A stretch of 62,752 bases of DNA, from contig NZ_LQAQ01000017.1 in NCBI RefSeq assembly GCF_001583495.1, forward strand, positions 1 to 62,752, read 5' to 3'. Origin of the DNA: Flammeovirga sp. SJP92 (GTDB lineage: Bacteria > Bacteroidota > Bacteroidia > Cytophagales > Flammeovirgaceae). Shown here piece by piece: positions 18,852 through 27,165 of this stretch; position 1 is the first letter of the stretch, and each line of letters opens with the position of its first letter. The position numbers and the translations under genes are program-made. Below the pieces are notes generated by a model that ran no database searches, was not told the origin of the DNA, and saw only the letters and a list, made by a program, of their open reading frames with translations.

Positions 18852-18904
18852 GGCGCTGAATAAAATATGATTTGGATTATTCGCAGCATTAAATTCGTAT
18901 TCAG

Positions 18905-19732
18905 ATGGTAGATATCTTAGGATCTTTAGGCGCGACATGGACAGCCGTCTTATTCGTAGTCTTTTTCCTAGCATTAATTCAGATTTTCCGTTTTGTTATC
19001 AATAAAACTGGGTCTGATATTTTAGCAGGAAAGAAATCAGGACAAGAAGGAAGTATTCTTGTGAAAAAGTACAATGATGTAGACGTTTCAAAATATTCTG
19101 CATTATTCGGTTTAATTGGTCTTTCATTATCACTTCTTTTTGTATTAGTGGCATTGGAATTCCCTTCGTATGAGGATCAAACGTTAATGGACTTAGGTTC
19201 AGTTGATTTTGTTGAAGAAGAAATGGTTGACGTACCTGTTACTCAACAGCAACCACCTCCACCACCAAAAGTTACTGCTCCAGTAATCGTTGAGGTGCCA
19301 GACGAAGAGGAAATCGAAGACGAAATTGAAATCGAAATCCCAGAGGAATTTGACGAGGAAACTGTAATTGAAGAAGCAGTAGAAGTTGAAGAAGAAGAAG
19401 TAGAAGAAGCAGTTGAGGAAATCTTCGAAATCGTAGAGGACCCTGCAGGTTTCCCAGGTGGTATGGGTAAATTCTACAAGTGGGTAGGTAAAAACATGAA
19501 ATACCCTTCACAAGCTAAGCGTATGGGTGTGGAAGGTAAAGTATACATTCAGTTCGTCGTTGACAAAGACGGTTCACTTACTGACATCAAAGTAGTTCGT
19601 GGTATCGGTGCTGGTTGTGACGAAGAAGCTGTTCGCGTATTGAAGAAAGCTCCTAAATGGAAGCCTGGTAAGCAACGTGGACGTGCAGTAAAACAAAGAA
19701 TGGTATTACCAATTTCATTCAAATTAGGTTAA
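18905..19732 (+). CDS. TonB-family energy transducer with extra N-terminal helix
   Basis: TonB spans the periplasm and passes proton-motive energy to outer-membrane receptors such as the SusC protein here. The 275 residues carry two hydrophobic helices (about 9-33 and 62-84), a QQPPPPPK segment, a long Glu-rich linker (about 128-175), and the TonB C-terminal domain with KYPSQAKRMGVEGKVYIQFVVDKDG and APKWKPGKQRGRAVKQRMVLPI. Typical Bacteroidota TonB proteins begin just before the second helix, so the first 50 residues are an addition. A GTG at codon 53 could be an internal start, but the promoter-like element at 18818-18851 favours 18905. No exbB or exbD is adjacent. Confidence 0.88.
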   Translation: MVDILGSLGATWTAVLFVVFFLALIQIFRFVINKTGSDILAGKKSGQEGSILVKKYNDVDVSKYSALFGLIGLSLSLLFVLVALEFPSYEDQTLMDLGSVDFVEEEMVDVPVTQQQPPPPPKVTAPVIVEVPDEEEIEDEIEIEIPEEFDEETVIEEAVEVEEEEVEEAVEEIFEIVEDPAGFPGGMGKFYKWVGKNMKYPSQAKRMGVEGKVYIQFVVDKDGSLTDIKVVRGIGAGCDEEAVRVLKKAPKWKPGKQRGRAVKQRMVLPISFKLG

Positions 19733-19750
19733 TCCAACCCTTTGATTTCA

Positions 19751-19791
19751 AAAGACCGATGTTATATTTACTGTAACATCGGTCTTTTTTT
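19751..19791 (+). terminator. tonB terminator
   Basis: AAAGACCGATGTTA (19751-19764) pairs perfectly with TAACATCGGTCTTT (19774-19787), followed by further T residues, 18 bases after the tonB stop. Confidence 0.92.
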
Positions 19792-19844
19792 ATACAGTAT
19801 GTTTTAGTTACATGCTAATCCCTCATTTTTTTGATCAAACTTCC

Positions 19845-21710
19845 ATGAGACAATTACTATTGTTCTTCTTCTTAATGAGCATTTCTATGCTCAGTGCTGC
19901 TCAAGATACATCTTACAAAGCTGATTATTTATTCCCTATTGAACCTGGCAAACAAAACTATTTTGCTGGATCTATGGGTGAATTGAGAACGACGCATTTC
20001 CACGGAGGTTTAGACATAAAAACAAGGGGAGTTGAGGGACTTCCAATTTATGCTGCCGAAGATGGTTATATTATTAGAATGAGGGTTTATCCTTATGGAT
20101 ACGGTCGCGGTTTATACATGATGCACCCCAATGGTCAATGGACTGTATATGGGCACTTACAGCGTTTCGCTCCTGAGCTGGAAGAGTATATTGTTAAAAA
20201 ACAGTATGAAAAAGAGTCTTTTGAAATCAATCTAGAAAACCTACCCTCCAACTTATTTGTGATAAAAAAAGGAGACATCATCGGTTACTCAGGAAATACA
20301 GGTTCATCTGCAGGACCTCATCTTCACTTTGAAATAAGAGACCAAGAGGAAAGGCCTTTGAACCCTGTAGATTTTGGATTCAATGAAGTAATGGACAACA
20401 TTCCTCCTACCGTAAGAGGGATTCGATTAAGACCCTTGGAAATTTACAGCAGAGTGGAAGGAGAATTTTCACCCGCTCTTAAATCTGTGACAGGCAAGTC
20501 AGGTTATTATCAGGTCCCCTCTTCGTTTAATGCACTAGGAAAAGTAGGGGTAGAAATTGATACTTACGACAGAGCGGATGGCACCTACAATAAATACGGC
20601 ATCAATAAAATTCAAGTCTATGAGAACGATAAAATGATCTACGAGCACATCATCAATAGAATTCCTTTTGATGAAAGTGCCAACATCAATACCTTCACAG
20701 ATTACAAGGCTTTTTTAGATACTAAAAGAAGATATCAGAGGTTATACAAATTCGACAGTAATCACCTACCTATTTATCCCGATAGTACACTTACTGGCTT
20801 TATTGAAGTTGATCCCAATGAGAGAAAAAATATTAGGATAGAACTTTGGGATAGTTTTGATAATCATACAGTCACAAAGTTTACTATTAAAGGACAAAAT
20901 CCAATTCCACGAGCAAGCAAAAAATTTGATTCGATCAGTATTGAAGAAAATATTCTAAAAGTGGCTATTCCTGCAGAAAAAGGAAAACCGCTTCGGTTGC
21001 ACTTTCCACTCTGGAATCAAAGTGTTCAACCTGCTTATCATAAAGGTAATGTCAATTATTATTTATGGGATTTAAGAGATGGACTTCCATTTATGTGTTC
21101 TGTGGATTCAACTAAAGTAGACACTCATTTAAAATACCAAGTTCCTCACAACTCATCACTAAAATATTTCGGCAAAAATGTCAATATGGAATTTAAGGAA
21201 CGCTCTTTATTTGATACACTTTATTTGACCATTCAAGAAGAATCAAACCTTCTTAAAATCAATGAATACTATACTCCTTTACACGCCAGTGTCAACGTTC
21301 AGTACGAAGTCAATGACTCTTCATTAGTGAGTAAAAATAATTTTGTATTCAGAATAGATCAAAAAGGGAAAGCTCATTTTGTGGGAGGAAAATGGAATGA
21401 CAACACGATCAGTTTCAGAACTTCAAAGCTCGGACGATTCACAATTTCACCTGAGACAACACCTCCTAAAATCATTCCATTAAAACAGTGGAAAAGCAAC
21501 CAATTAAGATTCAAAATTGAAGATGAAGAATCTGGTATTGCAACGTATAAAGCTACTTTAAATGGAAAATTTATTTTATTAGAATACGATGCTAAGAAAG
21601 ATTACATTCAAACACGTTTATTGAATGAAAAACAACCATTGAAAGGAAAATTCAAAATGATTGTAACGGACCGTGCTGGCAACACTTCTGTTTTCTCAAA
21701 AACTTATTAA
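19845..21710 (+). CDS. Secreted M23 (LytM-type) peptidase
   Basis: The 621-residue protein starts with a signal peptide (MRQLLLFFFL to SAAQ). The ATG at 19845 is chosen because it places this directly at the N-terminus; a frame from 19812 adds 11 residues. The peptidase domain, about residues 30-170, has the zinc motifs HFHGGLDI (HxxxD) and GPHLHFEIRD (HxH). The family cuts peptidoglycan cross-bridges or acts as an amidase activator. The remaining 450 residues are beta-rich, probably Ig-like, and unassigned; the C-terminus ends in FKMIVTDRAGNTSVFSKTY with no T9SS signal visible. The catalytic ligands look intact, so activity is expected. Confidence 0.88.
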   Translation: MRQLLLFFFLMSISMLSAAQDTSYKADYLFPIEPGKQNYFAGSMGELRTTHFHGGLDIKTRGVEGLPIYAAEDGYIIRMRVYPYGYGRGLYMMHPNGQWTVYGHLQRFAPELEEYIVKKQYEKESFEINLENLPSNLFVIKKGDIIGYSGNTGSSAGPHLHFEIRDQEERPLNPVDFGFNEVMDNIPPTVRGIRLRPLEIYSRVEGEFSPALKSVTGKSGYYQVPSSFNALGKVGVEIDTYDRADGTYNKYGINKIQVYENDKMIYEHIINRIPFDESANINTFTDYKAFLDTKRRYQRLYKFDSNHLPIYPDSTLTGFIEVDPNERKNIRIELWDSFDNHTVTKFTIKGQNPIPRASKKFDSISIEENILKVAIPAEKGKPLRLHFPLWNQSVQPAYHKGNVNYYLWDLRDGLPFMCSVDSTKVDTHLKYQVPHNSSLKYFGKNVNMEFKERSLFDTLYLTIQEESNLLKINEYYTPLHASVNVQYEVNDSSLVSKNNFVFRIDQKGKAHFVGGKWNDNTISFRTSKLGRFTISPETTPPKIIPLKQWKSNQLRFKIEDEESGIATYKATLNGKFILLEYDAKKDYIQTRLLNEKQPLKGKFKMIVTDRAGNTSVFSKTY

Positions 21711-21718
21711 TTATTTTT

Positions 21719-22357
21719 CTATTTTGGCAACCTTGTCAGGCCAATAAACGCCGAGACAAAAAAACATATTGCTCCAACACCTGTATTGACCAAAGCGAGC
21801 TGTACAAAGGCTGTAGGCAATGGGTCTGACAGATAAATAGAAGCAATAGCTGAAATCATAAAGGCGACACAACCCAGCATGTTGATCCAAACACTAAGGT
21901 TTTCTCTATCGCCCCAAATCCATTTAAAAGAGATTTCTTTCAATAAATAAAACGCTGAGATTAGAAATAGAATAGAACCCATCATATTCGGAGTCCAAAC
22001 CAATAAATCTTGCTCCATCCAATCTAATTTTCTAGTGGCATCAAAAGTATTGATATTGAACAAAATTGTTCCCAACCACTGCGTCAAACCTGCGATATAC
22101 CCACTATTTTTTGGTCGGTAAGCGAAAATCTTCCATTCCTGCTGTTCTTGATTGGTTGCATTAAGTAATTGGAAAAAGGCAGCGAATGTAAAAGGAACAG
22201 AGCCTATAAAATAGATCGAATTCAAGAGTGTATCATTAGGGCTAGGGAGTAAATACGTAAAACTAGAATAGATAAAACAAGATGCCCCTATCATAAATAA
22301 TATCGACATCCATAACACCATTCTTCTTGATGTAAGAGGATGTAAATGTATATGCAT
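21719..22357 (-). CDS. Hypothetical five- or six-helix membrane protein
   Basis: The 212-residue protein has hydrophobic segments around 14-34, 45-66, 88-101, 126-141, 156-174 and 183-205. Several share a pattern of small residue, then LF or AF, then SA or T (GSILFLISAFYL, LGTILFNINTF, GCVAFMISAI). This suggests an internally repeated helix unit, as in YrhK-domain membrane proteins, though I am not certain of that family. The N-terminus carries HIHLH. It lies downstream of glutamate decarboxylase on the same strand, with the terminator at 22377-22413 in between, so coexpression is not assured. The function is unknown. Confidence 0.7.
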   Translation of the reverse strand: MHIHLHPLTSRRMVLWMSILFMIGASCFIYSSFTYLLPSPNDTLLNSIYFIGSVPFTFAAFFQLLNATNQEQQEWKIFAYRPKNSGYIAGLTQWLGTILFNINTFDATRKLDWMEQDLLVWTPNMMGSILFLISAFYLLKEISFKWIWGDRENLSVWINMLGCVAFMISAIASIYLSDPLPTAFVQLALVNTGVGAICFFVSAFIGLTRLPK

Positions 22358-22376
22358 ATTTTGATCATTACGTTAA

Positions 22377-22413
22377 TAAAAAAGGCAGCTCAACATTTTT
22401 TTGTTGAACTGCC
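22377..22413 (-). terminator. Terminator of the glutamate decarboxylase gene
   Basis: GGCAGCTCAACA and TGTTGAACTGCC form a stem (22384-22395 and 22402-22413) with one mismatch. The minus strand ends in a T run. It lies seven bases past the stop. Confidence 0.85.
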
Positions 22414-22419
22414 AATATC

Positions 22420-23799
22420 TTAATGTGCGAAACTTGACCCTGATGTTCTCATTTCTCTTTCTCCTCTTGCTATAAAATGCTCCGCAGCTTTTTGAATATC
22501 ACTGATCAGCATTGTCGCCATATCACTATTGAAACCTTCACGAACTACCACTCTCAGCACGGCCACATCTTCTGTGTCAGCCGGCATAGTATAAGCAGGA
22601 ACCAACCACCCTCTTTCTCTCAGTTTACTCGAAATATCATACACAGAGAAATTCATCCCTTCTTTAACACTAAATGCAAAAACAGGTATTGCACTTCCAT
22701 CACTCAGCAACTCAAAATAACCCAATTTCTCTACTTCAGACGAAATCTTCATCGCAATAAACTGAAGATCTTTCATGATCTGACGATATCCTTGTTTTCC
22801 TAAACGGATAAAATTGTAGTATTGACCAATAACCTGATTTCCAGGACGTGAAAAATTCAATGTAAAAGTTGGCATATCACCACCTAAATAATTAACGTGA
22901 AAAATAAGATCCTCTGGAAGATCAGCAACATCTCTCCAAACCACCCAACCTATTCCTGGATATACCAAACCATATTTATGACCAGAAACGTTGATGGATT
23001 TTACAAGAGGCAACCTAAAATCCCATTTCAAACCAGGGTGAATAAAAGGTGCTACAAACCCTCCACTTGCCGCATCTACGTGCAATGGCGTTTCCCAACC
23101 TGTCTTGCTGTTGTTTTCTACCATAGCATCATGAATTTCTTCAATAGGTTCAAATTCTCCCGTAAACGTAGTTCCTAAGATAGCTACTACACCAATGGTA
23201 TTTTCATCAATTGTATTAATGACTTCATCTGCAGTGATTACATATTTTCCTTTTTTCATGGGAATGTATTTGGGTTCCACATCCCAATACCTACAGAATT
23301 TCTCCCAAACCACTTGCACATTGGCTCCTAATACTAAATTTGGTTTGTCGGTGGATAGTCCAGCTTTTTCTCTTCTCTCCTTCCATTTCTTCTTAAAAGC
23401 CATTCCTGCTAACATTACAGCCTCACTAGAACCAATAGCTGAAGAACCCACTGCCTCACCATCTTCAGGAGCATGAAAAAGCTTTGATACAATATTGATA
23501 CAACGCTCCTCAATTTCTGCTGTTTGAGGGTACTCATCTTTATCAATCATATTTTTATCAAAAGTTTCTGCCATCAACTTTTCAGCTTCCGGTTCCATCC
23601 AAGTAGTAACAAAAGTGGCCATATTCAATCTCGCATTCCCATCCAGCATTAATTCATTATGGATGATATTGTAAGCCTGAGCGGGCTCCATTTGCTCTTC
23701 AGGCAATGAGTATTTAGGCACTTGAACTTGATTTCTGATAGATTTGATGGAGTTGTGAAGTGAATTAGGGTCTTTCACTTTTTTATTTTTTTTCAGCAT
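22420..23799 (-). CDS. gadB: Glutamate decarboxylase
   Basis: This PLP enzyme decarboxylates glutamate to GABA and uses up a proton, which supports acid resistance. The 459 residues match the usual length of about 465. K275 in SINVSGHKYGLVYPGIGWVVWR binds PLP. The HVDAASGGFVAPF block carries the PLP-contacting aspartate. The C-terminus is RTSGSSFAH, close to the E. coli GadB tail that closes the active site at neutral pH. No GadC antiporter is next to it; the only neighbour on this side is a multi-helix membrane protein beyond a terminator. Confidence 0.95.
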   Translation of the reverse strand: MLKKNKKVKDPNSLHNSIKSIRNQVQVPKYSLPEEQMEPAQAYNIIHNELMLDGNARLNMATFVTTWMEPEAEKLMAETFDKNMIDKDEYPQTAEIEERCINIVSKLFHAPEDGEAVGSSAIGSSEAVMLAGMAFKKKWKERREKAGLSTDKPNLVLGANVQVVWEKFCRYWDVEPKYIPMKKGKYVITADEVINTIDENTIGVVAILGTTFTGEFEPIEEIHDAMVENNSKTGWETPLHVDAASGGFVAPFIHPGLKWDFRLPLVKSINVSGHKYGLVYPGIGWVVWRDVADLPEDLIFHVNYLGGDMPTFTLNFSRPGNQVIGQYYNFIRLGKQGYRQIMKDLQFIAMKISSEVEKLGYFELLSDGSAIPVFAFSVKEGMNFSVYDISSKLRERGWLVPAYTMPADTEDVAVLRVVVREGFNSDMATMLISDIQKAAEHFIARGEREMRTSGSSFAH

Positions 23800-23978
23800 A
23801 GTTAGTTCTCATTTTTAAATAATGAAAGAAATAGAATAGTTTGTAAAAATTTATAGTCGTCACCTAATACTGAACGCATAAGCAACGACTATAGAATTTA
23901 TGAATATTTTTTTGATATTACTCTATGTAAAAGCAATAATTATCAATCAGTTAAAGAAGAAATAAGATTTTAATAAAG

Positions 23979-24206
23979 TTAGTATTTTGCTGGTATCACT
24001 TCTATTATTTCATCAATATCAGAAAAAGACAACTCATGTTTTCCATTCAAGCCATCTTTCATCTGAAATCCATTCTCATTGGTTCCTTTAATGATACCAT
24101 GATAACTCTGACCATTTTTCATGATGACATCCAACTCTTTCCCTACAAATGATGCTTTGTTTGAAGTGATCATTTGACCATAATATCTTTTTGTTCCTTT
24201 TCTCAT
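23979..24206 (-). CDS. Small LSm/Hfq-like protein
   Basis: The 75-residue product has the outline of an Sm fold. Residues 19-50 (SFVGKELDVIMKNGQSYHGI onward) resemble the Sm1 motif, with a strand, then DG/NG turn, then Y-x-G. Residues 58-69 (ELSFSDIDEIIE) resemble Sm2, where a strand and I-x-x-I close the barrel. The basic N-terminus MRKGTKRYYG could bind nucleic acid. Known Hfq has a YKHA/NYV Sm2 motif that is absent here, so it is not a canonical Hfq. A role in RNA binding or ribosome maturation is inference only. It is divergent from the FGGY kinase and stands alone. Confidence 0.65.
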   Translation of the reverse strand: MRKGTKRYYGQMITSNKASFVGKELDVIMKNGQSYHGIIKGTNENGFQMKDGLNGKHELSFSDIDEIIEVIPAKY

Positions 24207-24266
24207 TTTATAGTATCATTACTTTTTTCCGAAATATAAGCATCAATTCAAAACAAAACTAACATC

Positions 24267-25802
24267 ATGATACTATCCATCGACGCAGGAACACAATCTA
24301 TCAGAGCTTCTTTGATTGATGAGAAAGGAAATATCGTAGCACTCAAAAAAACACCTATTATTCCCTATCATTCACCTCAGGCAGGATGGGCAGAACAAGA
24401 CCCTGAATATTATTGGGACAATACATGCTCTACAATAAAATCTCTCTTAGCAAAGCAAGATGCTGAAATAGAAGGAGTGGTTATCACTACCCAGAGAGGT
24501 ACTGTTATTAACGTGGACAATGAAGGAAAACCTTTACGGCCTGCGATAGTCTGGCTAGATCAAAGGAAAGCTAAGATGGAAAATTATCCTTCACCTTTTC
24601 TTAAAACAGTCATGAAAGGTTTGGGGCTTTATGATATTGTAGAACACGCTATTTTAGAAAGTGAATCGAATTGGATCCGTCAGAATCAACCTGAGATCTG
24701 GGATAAAACTTACAAATACCTGTTCCTTGCTGGCTATTTTCATTTCAAGCTCACTGGGCAATACAAAGAATCAACAGGCAACATGGTGGGATTTGTTCCT
24801 TTTGATCACAAGAAACATCAATGGGCCAAACCTTCCGATCAAAAACACCGCATTTTTAATATCCCCATAAATAAACTGCCAGAACTAGTCAATCCTTCTG
24901 AGCGTATTGGGTATATCACTCCAAAAGCATCAAAAGCTACAGGTATCCCAGAAGGTGTTCCTCTTTTTGCCGGCGCTTCTGACAAAGCCTGCGAAATGCT
25001 AGGAGCAGGTGTTCATTCCCCAAACATTGGATGTTTAAGCTTTGGCACTACTGCCACAATCTCTACCAACATTCCTTCATACAAAGAAGTTATTCCATTT
25101 TTTCCTTCTTACAGCAGTGCGATCAAGGAAACCAACAACACTGAAATTATGATTTATAGAGGTTTCTGGATGATCAGCTGGTTTAAAAAAGAATTCGGAC
25201 ATCAGGAAATACTTCAAGCCGAAGAAATGAATGTACCTCCAGAAACTTTATTTGAAGAGATGATCAAAGAAATTCCTGCTGGATCAATGGGACTCACATT
25301 GCAACCTTTTTGGTCACCTGGAATTAAAAACCCAGGAAGAGAAGCCAAAGGAAGTATCATTGGTTTTGGTGATGTACATACCAAGGCACATATCTATAAG
25401 GCCATCCTGGAAGGAATTTCATATGCATTAAAAAAAGGAGCTCAACAAACTGAAAAGAAAACAGGATTTAAAATGACTGAATTGAGAGTTTCGGGAGGAG
25501 GCTCTCAAAGTGATACCGCAATGCAGTTGACCGCTGATATTTTCAATCTGCCAACGCACAGGCCCCATACTTTTGAAACCTCTTCATTGGGCGCTGCAAT
25601 GCTCGGCTACATAGGATTAGGTAAACATACGCTGAACACTGCAATCAAAGAAATGACCCGATTTGAAAAGACTTTTCACCCTCAACCAAAGGAAGTACAA
25701 ACCTATCAGAAGCTCTACAATGAAGTTTACCTTAAAATATACCCTCAGTTACAGCCTCTTTATAAAAAGATTCAAAAAATCACGGGTTATCCTAAAAAGT
25801 AG
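24267..25802 (+). CDS. FGGY-family carbohydrate kinase
   Basis: The 511-residue kinase has two actin-like domains. LSIDAGTQSIRASLID near the N-terminus is the phosphate-1 ATP loop, GWAEQDPEYYW follows, ASDKACEMLGAG and SFGTTATIS mark the second domain, and RVSGGGSQSDTAMQ is the FGGY signature region. The family phosphorylates xylulose, ribulose, glycerol, gluconate or similar sugars; no residue visible by eye decides among these. Isomerase or transporter genes are absent nearby, so the substrate is open. It ends 53 bases before gldA, which has its own promoter-like element. Confidence 0.85.
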   Translation: MILSIDAGTQSIRASLIDEKGNIVALKKTPIIPYHSPQAGWAEQDPEYYWDNTCSTIKSLLAKQDAEIEGVVITTQRGTVINVDNEGKPLRPAIVWLDQRKAKMENYPSPFLKTVMKGLGLYDIVEHAILESESNWIRQNQPEIWDKTYKYLFLAGYFHFKLTGQYKESTGNMVGFVPFDHKKHQWAKPSDQKHRIFNIPINKLPELVNPSERIGYITPKASKATGIPEGVPLFAGASDKACEMLGAGVHSPNIGCLSFGTTATISTNIPSYKEVIPFFPSYSSAIKETNNTEIMIYRGFWMISWFKKEFGHQEILQAEEMNVPPETLFEEMIKEIPAGSMGLTLQPFWSPGIKNPGREAKGSIIGFGDVHTKAHIYKAILEGISYALKKGAQQTEKKTGFKMTELRVSGGGSQSDTAMQLTADIFNLPTHRPHTFETSSLGAAMLGYIGLGKHTLNTAIKEMTRFEKTFHPQPKEVQTYQKLYNEVYLKIYPQLQPLYKKIQKITGYPKK

Positions 25803-25817
25803 CTGAATGATCTATTA

Positions 25818-25851
25818 TTTTTGAATTGGAACTCACACTTTTTTAACTTCG
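25818..25851 (+). promoter_or_regulatory. Candidate gldA promoter
   Basis: TTTTTG (25818-25823), 20 bases, then TAACTTCG (25844-25851) copies the arrangement before tonB. The -7 box ends four bases before the ATG at 25856, which would give an almost leaderless mRNA. Confidence 0.4.
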
Positions 25852-25855
25852 CCCT

Positions 25856-26767
25856 ATGAGCATTAAAGTAGAAAACTTAACAAAAATATACGGAGAACAA
25901 AAAGCCGTCAATAACATCTCTTTTGAAGCAAAACCAGGAGAAATATTGGGCTTTTTAGGACCCAATGGAGCTGGAAAATCAACCACAATGAAAATTGCCA
26001 CTTGTTATATTCCTCCTACAGAAGGAACAATCAATGTGTGTGGTTATGATGTTGTTGACAATCCAATTGAAGTTAGAAAAAGAGTAGGTTATTTGCCAGA
26101 ACACAACCCTTTGTACTTAGATATGTTCGTGAGGGAGTACCTTGATTTCTGTGCCTCTATTTACAAACTGAAGGGACAGCAGAAGAAAAGTAAAATAGAG
26201 GAAATGATTGAACTGACAGGCCTTACTCAAGAGAGAAAGAAAAAGATTGGGGCACTGTCTAAAGGGTATCGTCAAAGAGTCGGTCTTGCTCAAGCATTGA
26301 TTCATGATCCCGAAGTACTGATCCTAGATGAACCTACTACTGGACTTGATCCCATTCAGCTAGAAGATATCAGAGCCTTGATTAAAAAAGTCAGCCAAGA
26401 TAAAACCGTCATGCTCTCAACTCACATCATGCAAGAGGTTCAAATCTTATGTGACAAAGTTGTTATTATCCGAAAAGGTGATATTGTAGCCAATGACCGT
26501 GTAGAGAATTTGAGGCATTTAGGATCAAAAACAATTTTGAATATCACTTTTGAAAAACCTACAGATGCTCAATTCTTGGAAAGTGTGGAAGGTGTAGAAA
26601 AGATTGAAAATGTGAACAATCAACAGGTTTTGATCTATTATCCTAATGAAATGGATTTGAGAGGAGATATTTTTAGAAAAACAGCAGAATATCAACAGGC
26701 TATCATTGCAATGAATACTCAAATCCAATCAATGGAAGAGATATTCACAAAATTAGCACACAAATAA
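25856..26767 (+). CDS. gldA: Gliding motility ABC transporter ATPase GldA
   Basis: The 303-residue ABC ATPase has Walker A GPNGAGKST (35-43), the signature LSKGYRQRVGLAQAL, Walker B LILDEPTTGLD and the switch STHIMQEV. The sequence pattern, including the C-terminal extension ending SMEEIFTKLAHK, fits GldA, which with GldF and GldG forms an ABC system needed for gliding in Flavobacterium johnsoniae. Permease genes are not adjacent, so the assignment depends on resemblance. Another ABC-2 export ATPase (drug or copper type) is the alternative. Two hairpins follow the stop. Confidence 0.8.
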   Translation: MSIKVENLTKIYGEQKAVNNISFEAKPGEILGFLGPNGAGKSTTMKIATCYIPPTEGTINVCGYDVVDNPIEVRKRVGYLPEHNPLYLDMFVREYLDFCASIYKLKGQQKKSKIEEMIELTGLTQERKKKIGALSKGYRQRVGLAQALIHDPEVLILDEPTTGLDPIQLEDIRALIKKVSQDKTVMLSTHIMQEVQILCDKVVIIRKGDIVANDRVENLRHLGSKTILNITFEKPTDAQFLESVEGVEKIENVNNQQVLIYYPNEMDLRGDIFRKTAEYQQAIIAMNTQIQSMEEIFTKLAHK

Positions 26768-26768
26768 T

Positions 26769-26831
26769 ATCAAAAAAGACGATATTAATAAACAAAACAA
26801 CTAAAAAACCATACATATCATCTTTTTTGAT
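26769..26831. terminator. Long hairpin directly after gldA
   Basis: ATCAAAAAAGACGATAT (26769-26785) pairs with ATATCATCTTTTTTGAT (26815-26831) at 16 of 17 positions over a 29-base loop. It begins one base after the gldA stop and is followed by a stronger terminator, making a tandem pair. Confidence 0.5.
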
Positions 26832-26855
26832 TTTCATAGTCATCTAGGGGTTATA

Positions 26856-26902
26856 AAAAAACAGGGAGTTATTCAGTTAATGTGAATAACTCCCTGTTTT
26901 TT
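26856..26902. terminator. Strong bidirectional terminator
   Basis: The arms at 26856-26875 and 26883-26902 are complementary over all 20 positions with a 7-base loop, A run before and T run after. It closes the gldA transcript. Confidence 0.95.
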
Positions 26903-27165
26903 AGCATTTCATAAACACAGATACTTATAAAGTTACAAGATATTCAACTTATTCATAAAATTTTATCAAAATCTAGTTAAGAATATTGATATTCTCACAA
27001 TGAACAAGCAATTTTGAGGTTAACATTCTAAATGTTATTCACAAATGTATGCTGTGAGTGCATTTTGGAATAGGCTTATATTTTTAATGGAGGCATTATT
27101 TAGTACAATAATTAAATAATGCTTGAGCAATTACTTTGGCGGGCAATTGCTAAAAAACACGGAAG

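Larger units (their letters stand above)
26768..27165. other. 398-base gap between gldA and the class I aminotransferase
   Basis: It holds two hairpins (26769-26831 and 26856-26902) and then about 260 bases of AT-rich DNA that must contain the aminotransferase promoter. I see no open frame worth calling and no convincing paired promoter boxes. Confidence 0.5.

Noticed and set aside
22477-23476. Frames of 93-108 codons opposite gadB
   Set aside because: Low-complexity antisense shadows of a clearly recognised enzyme.
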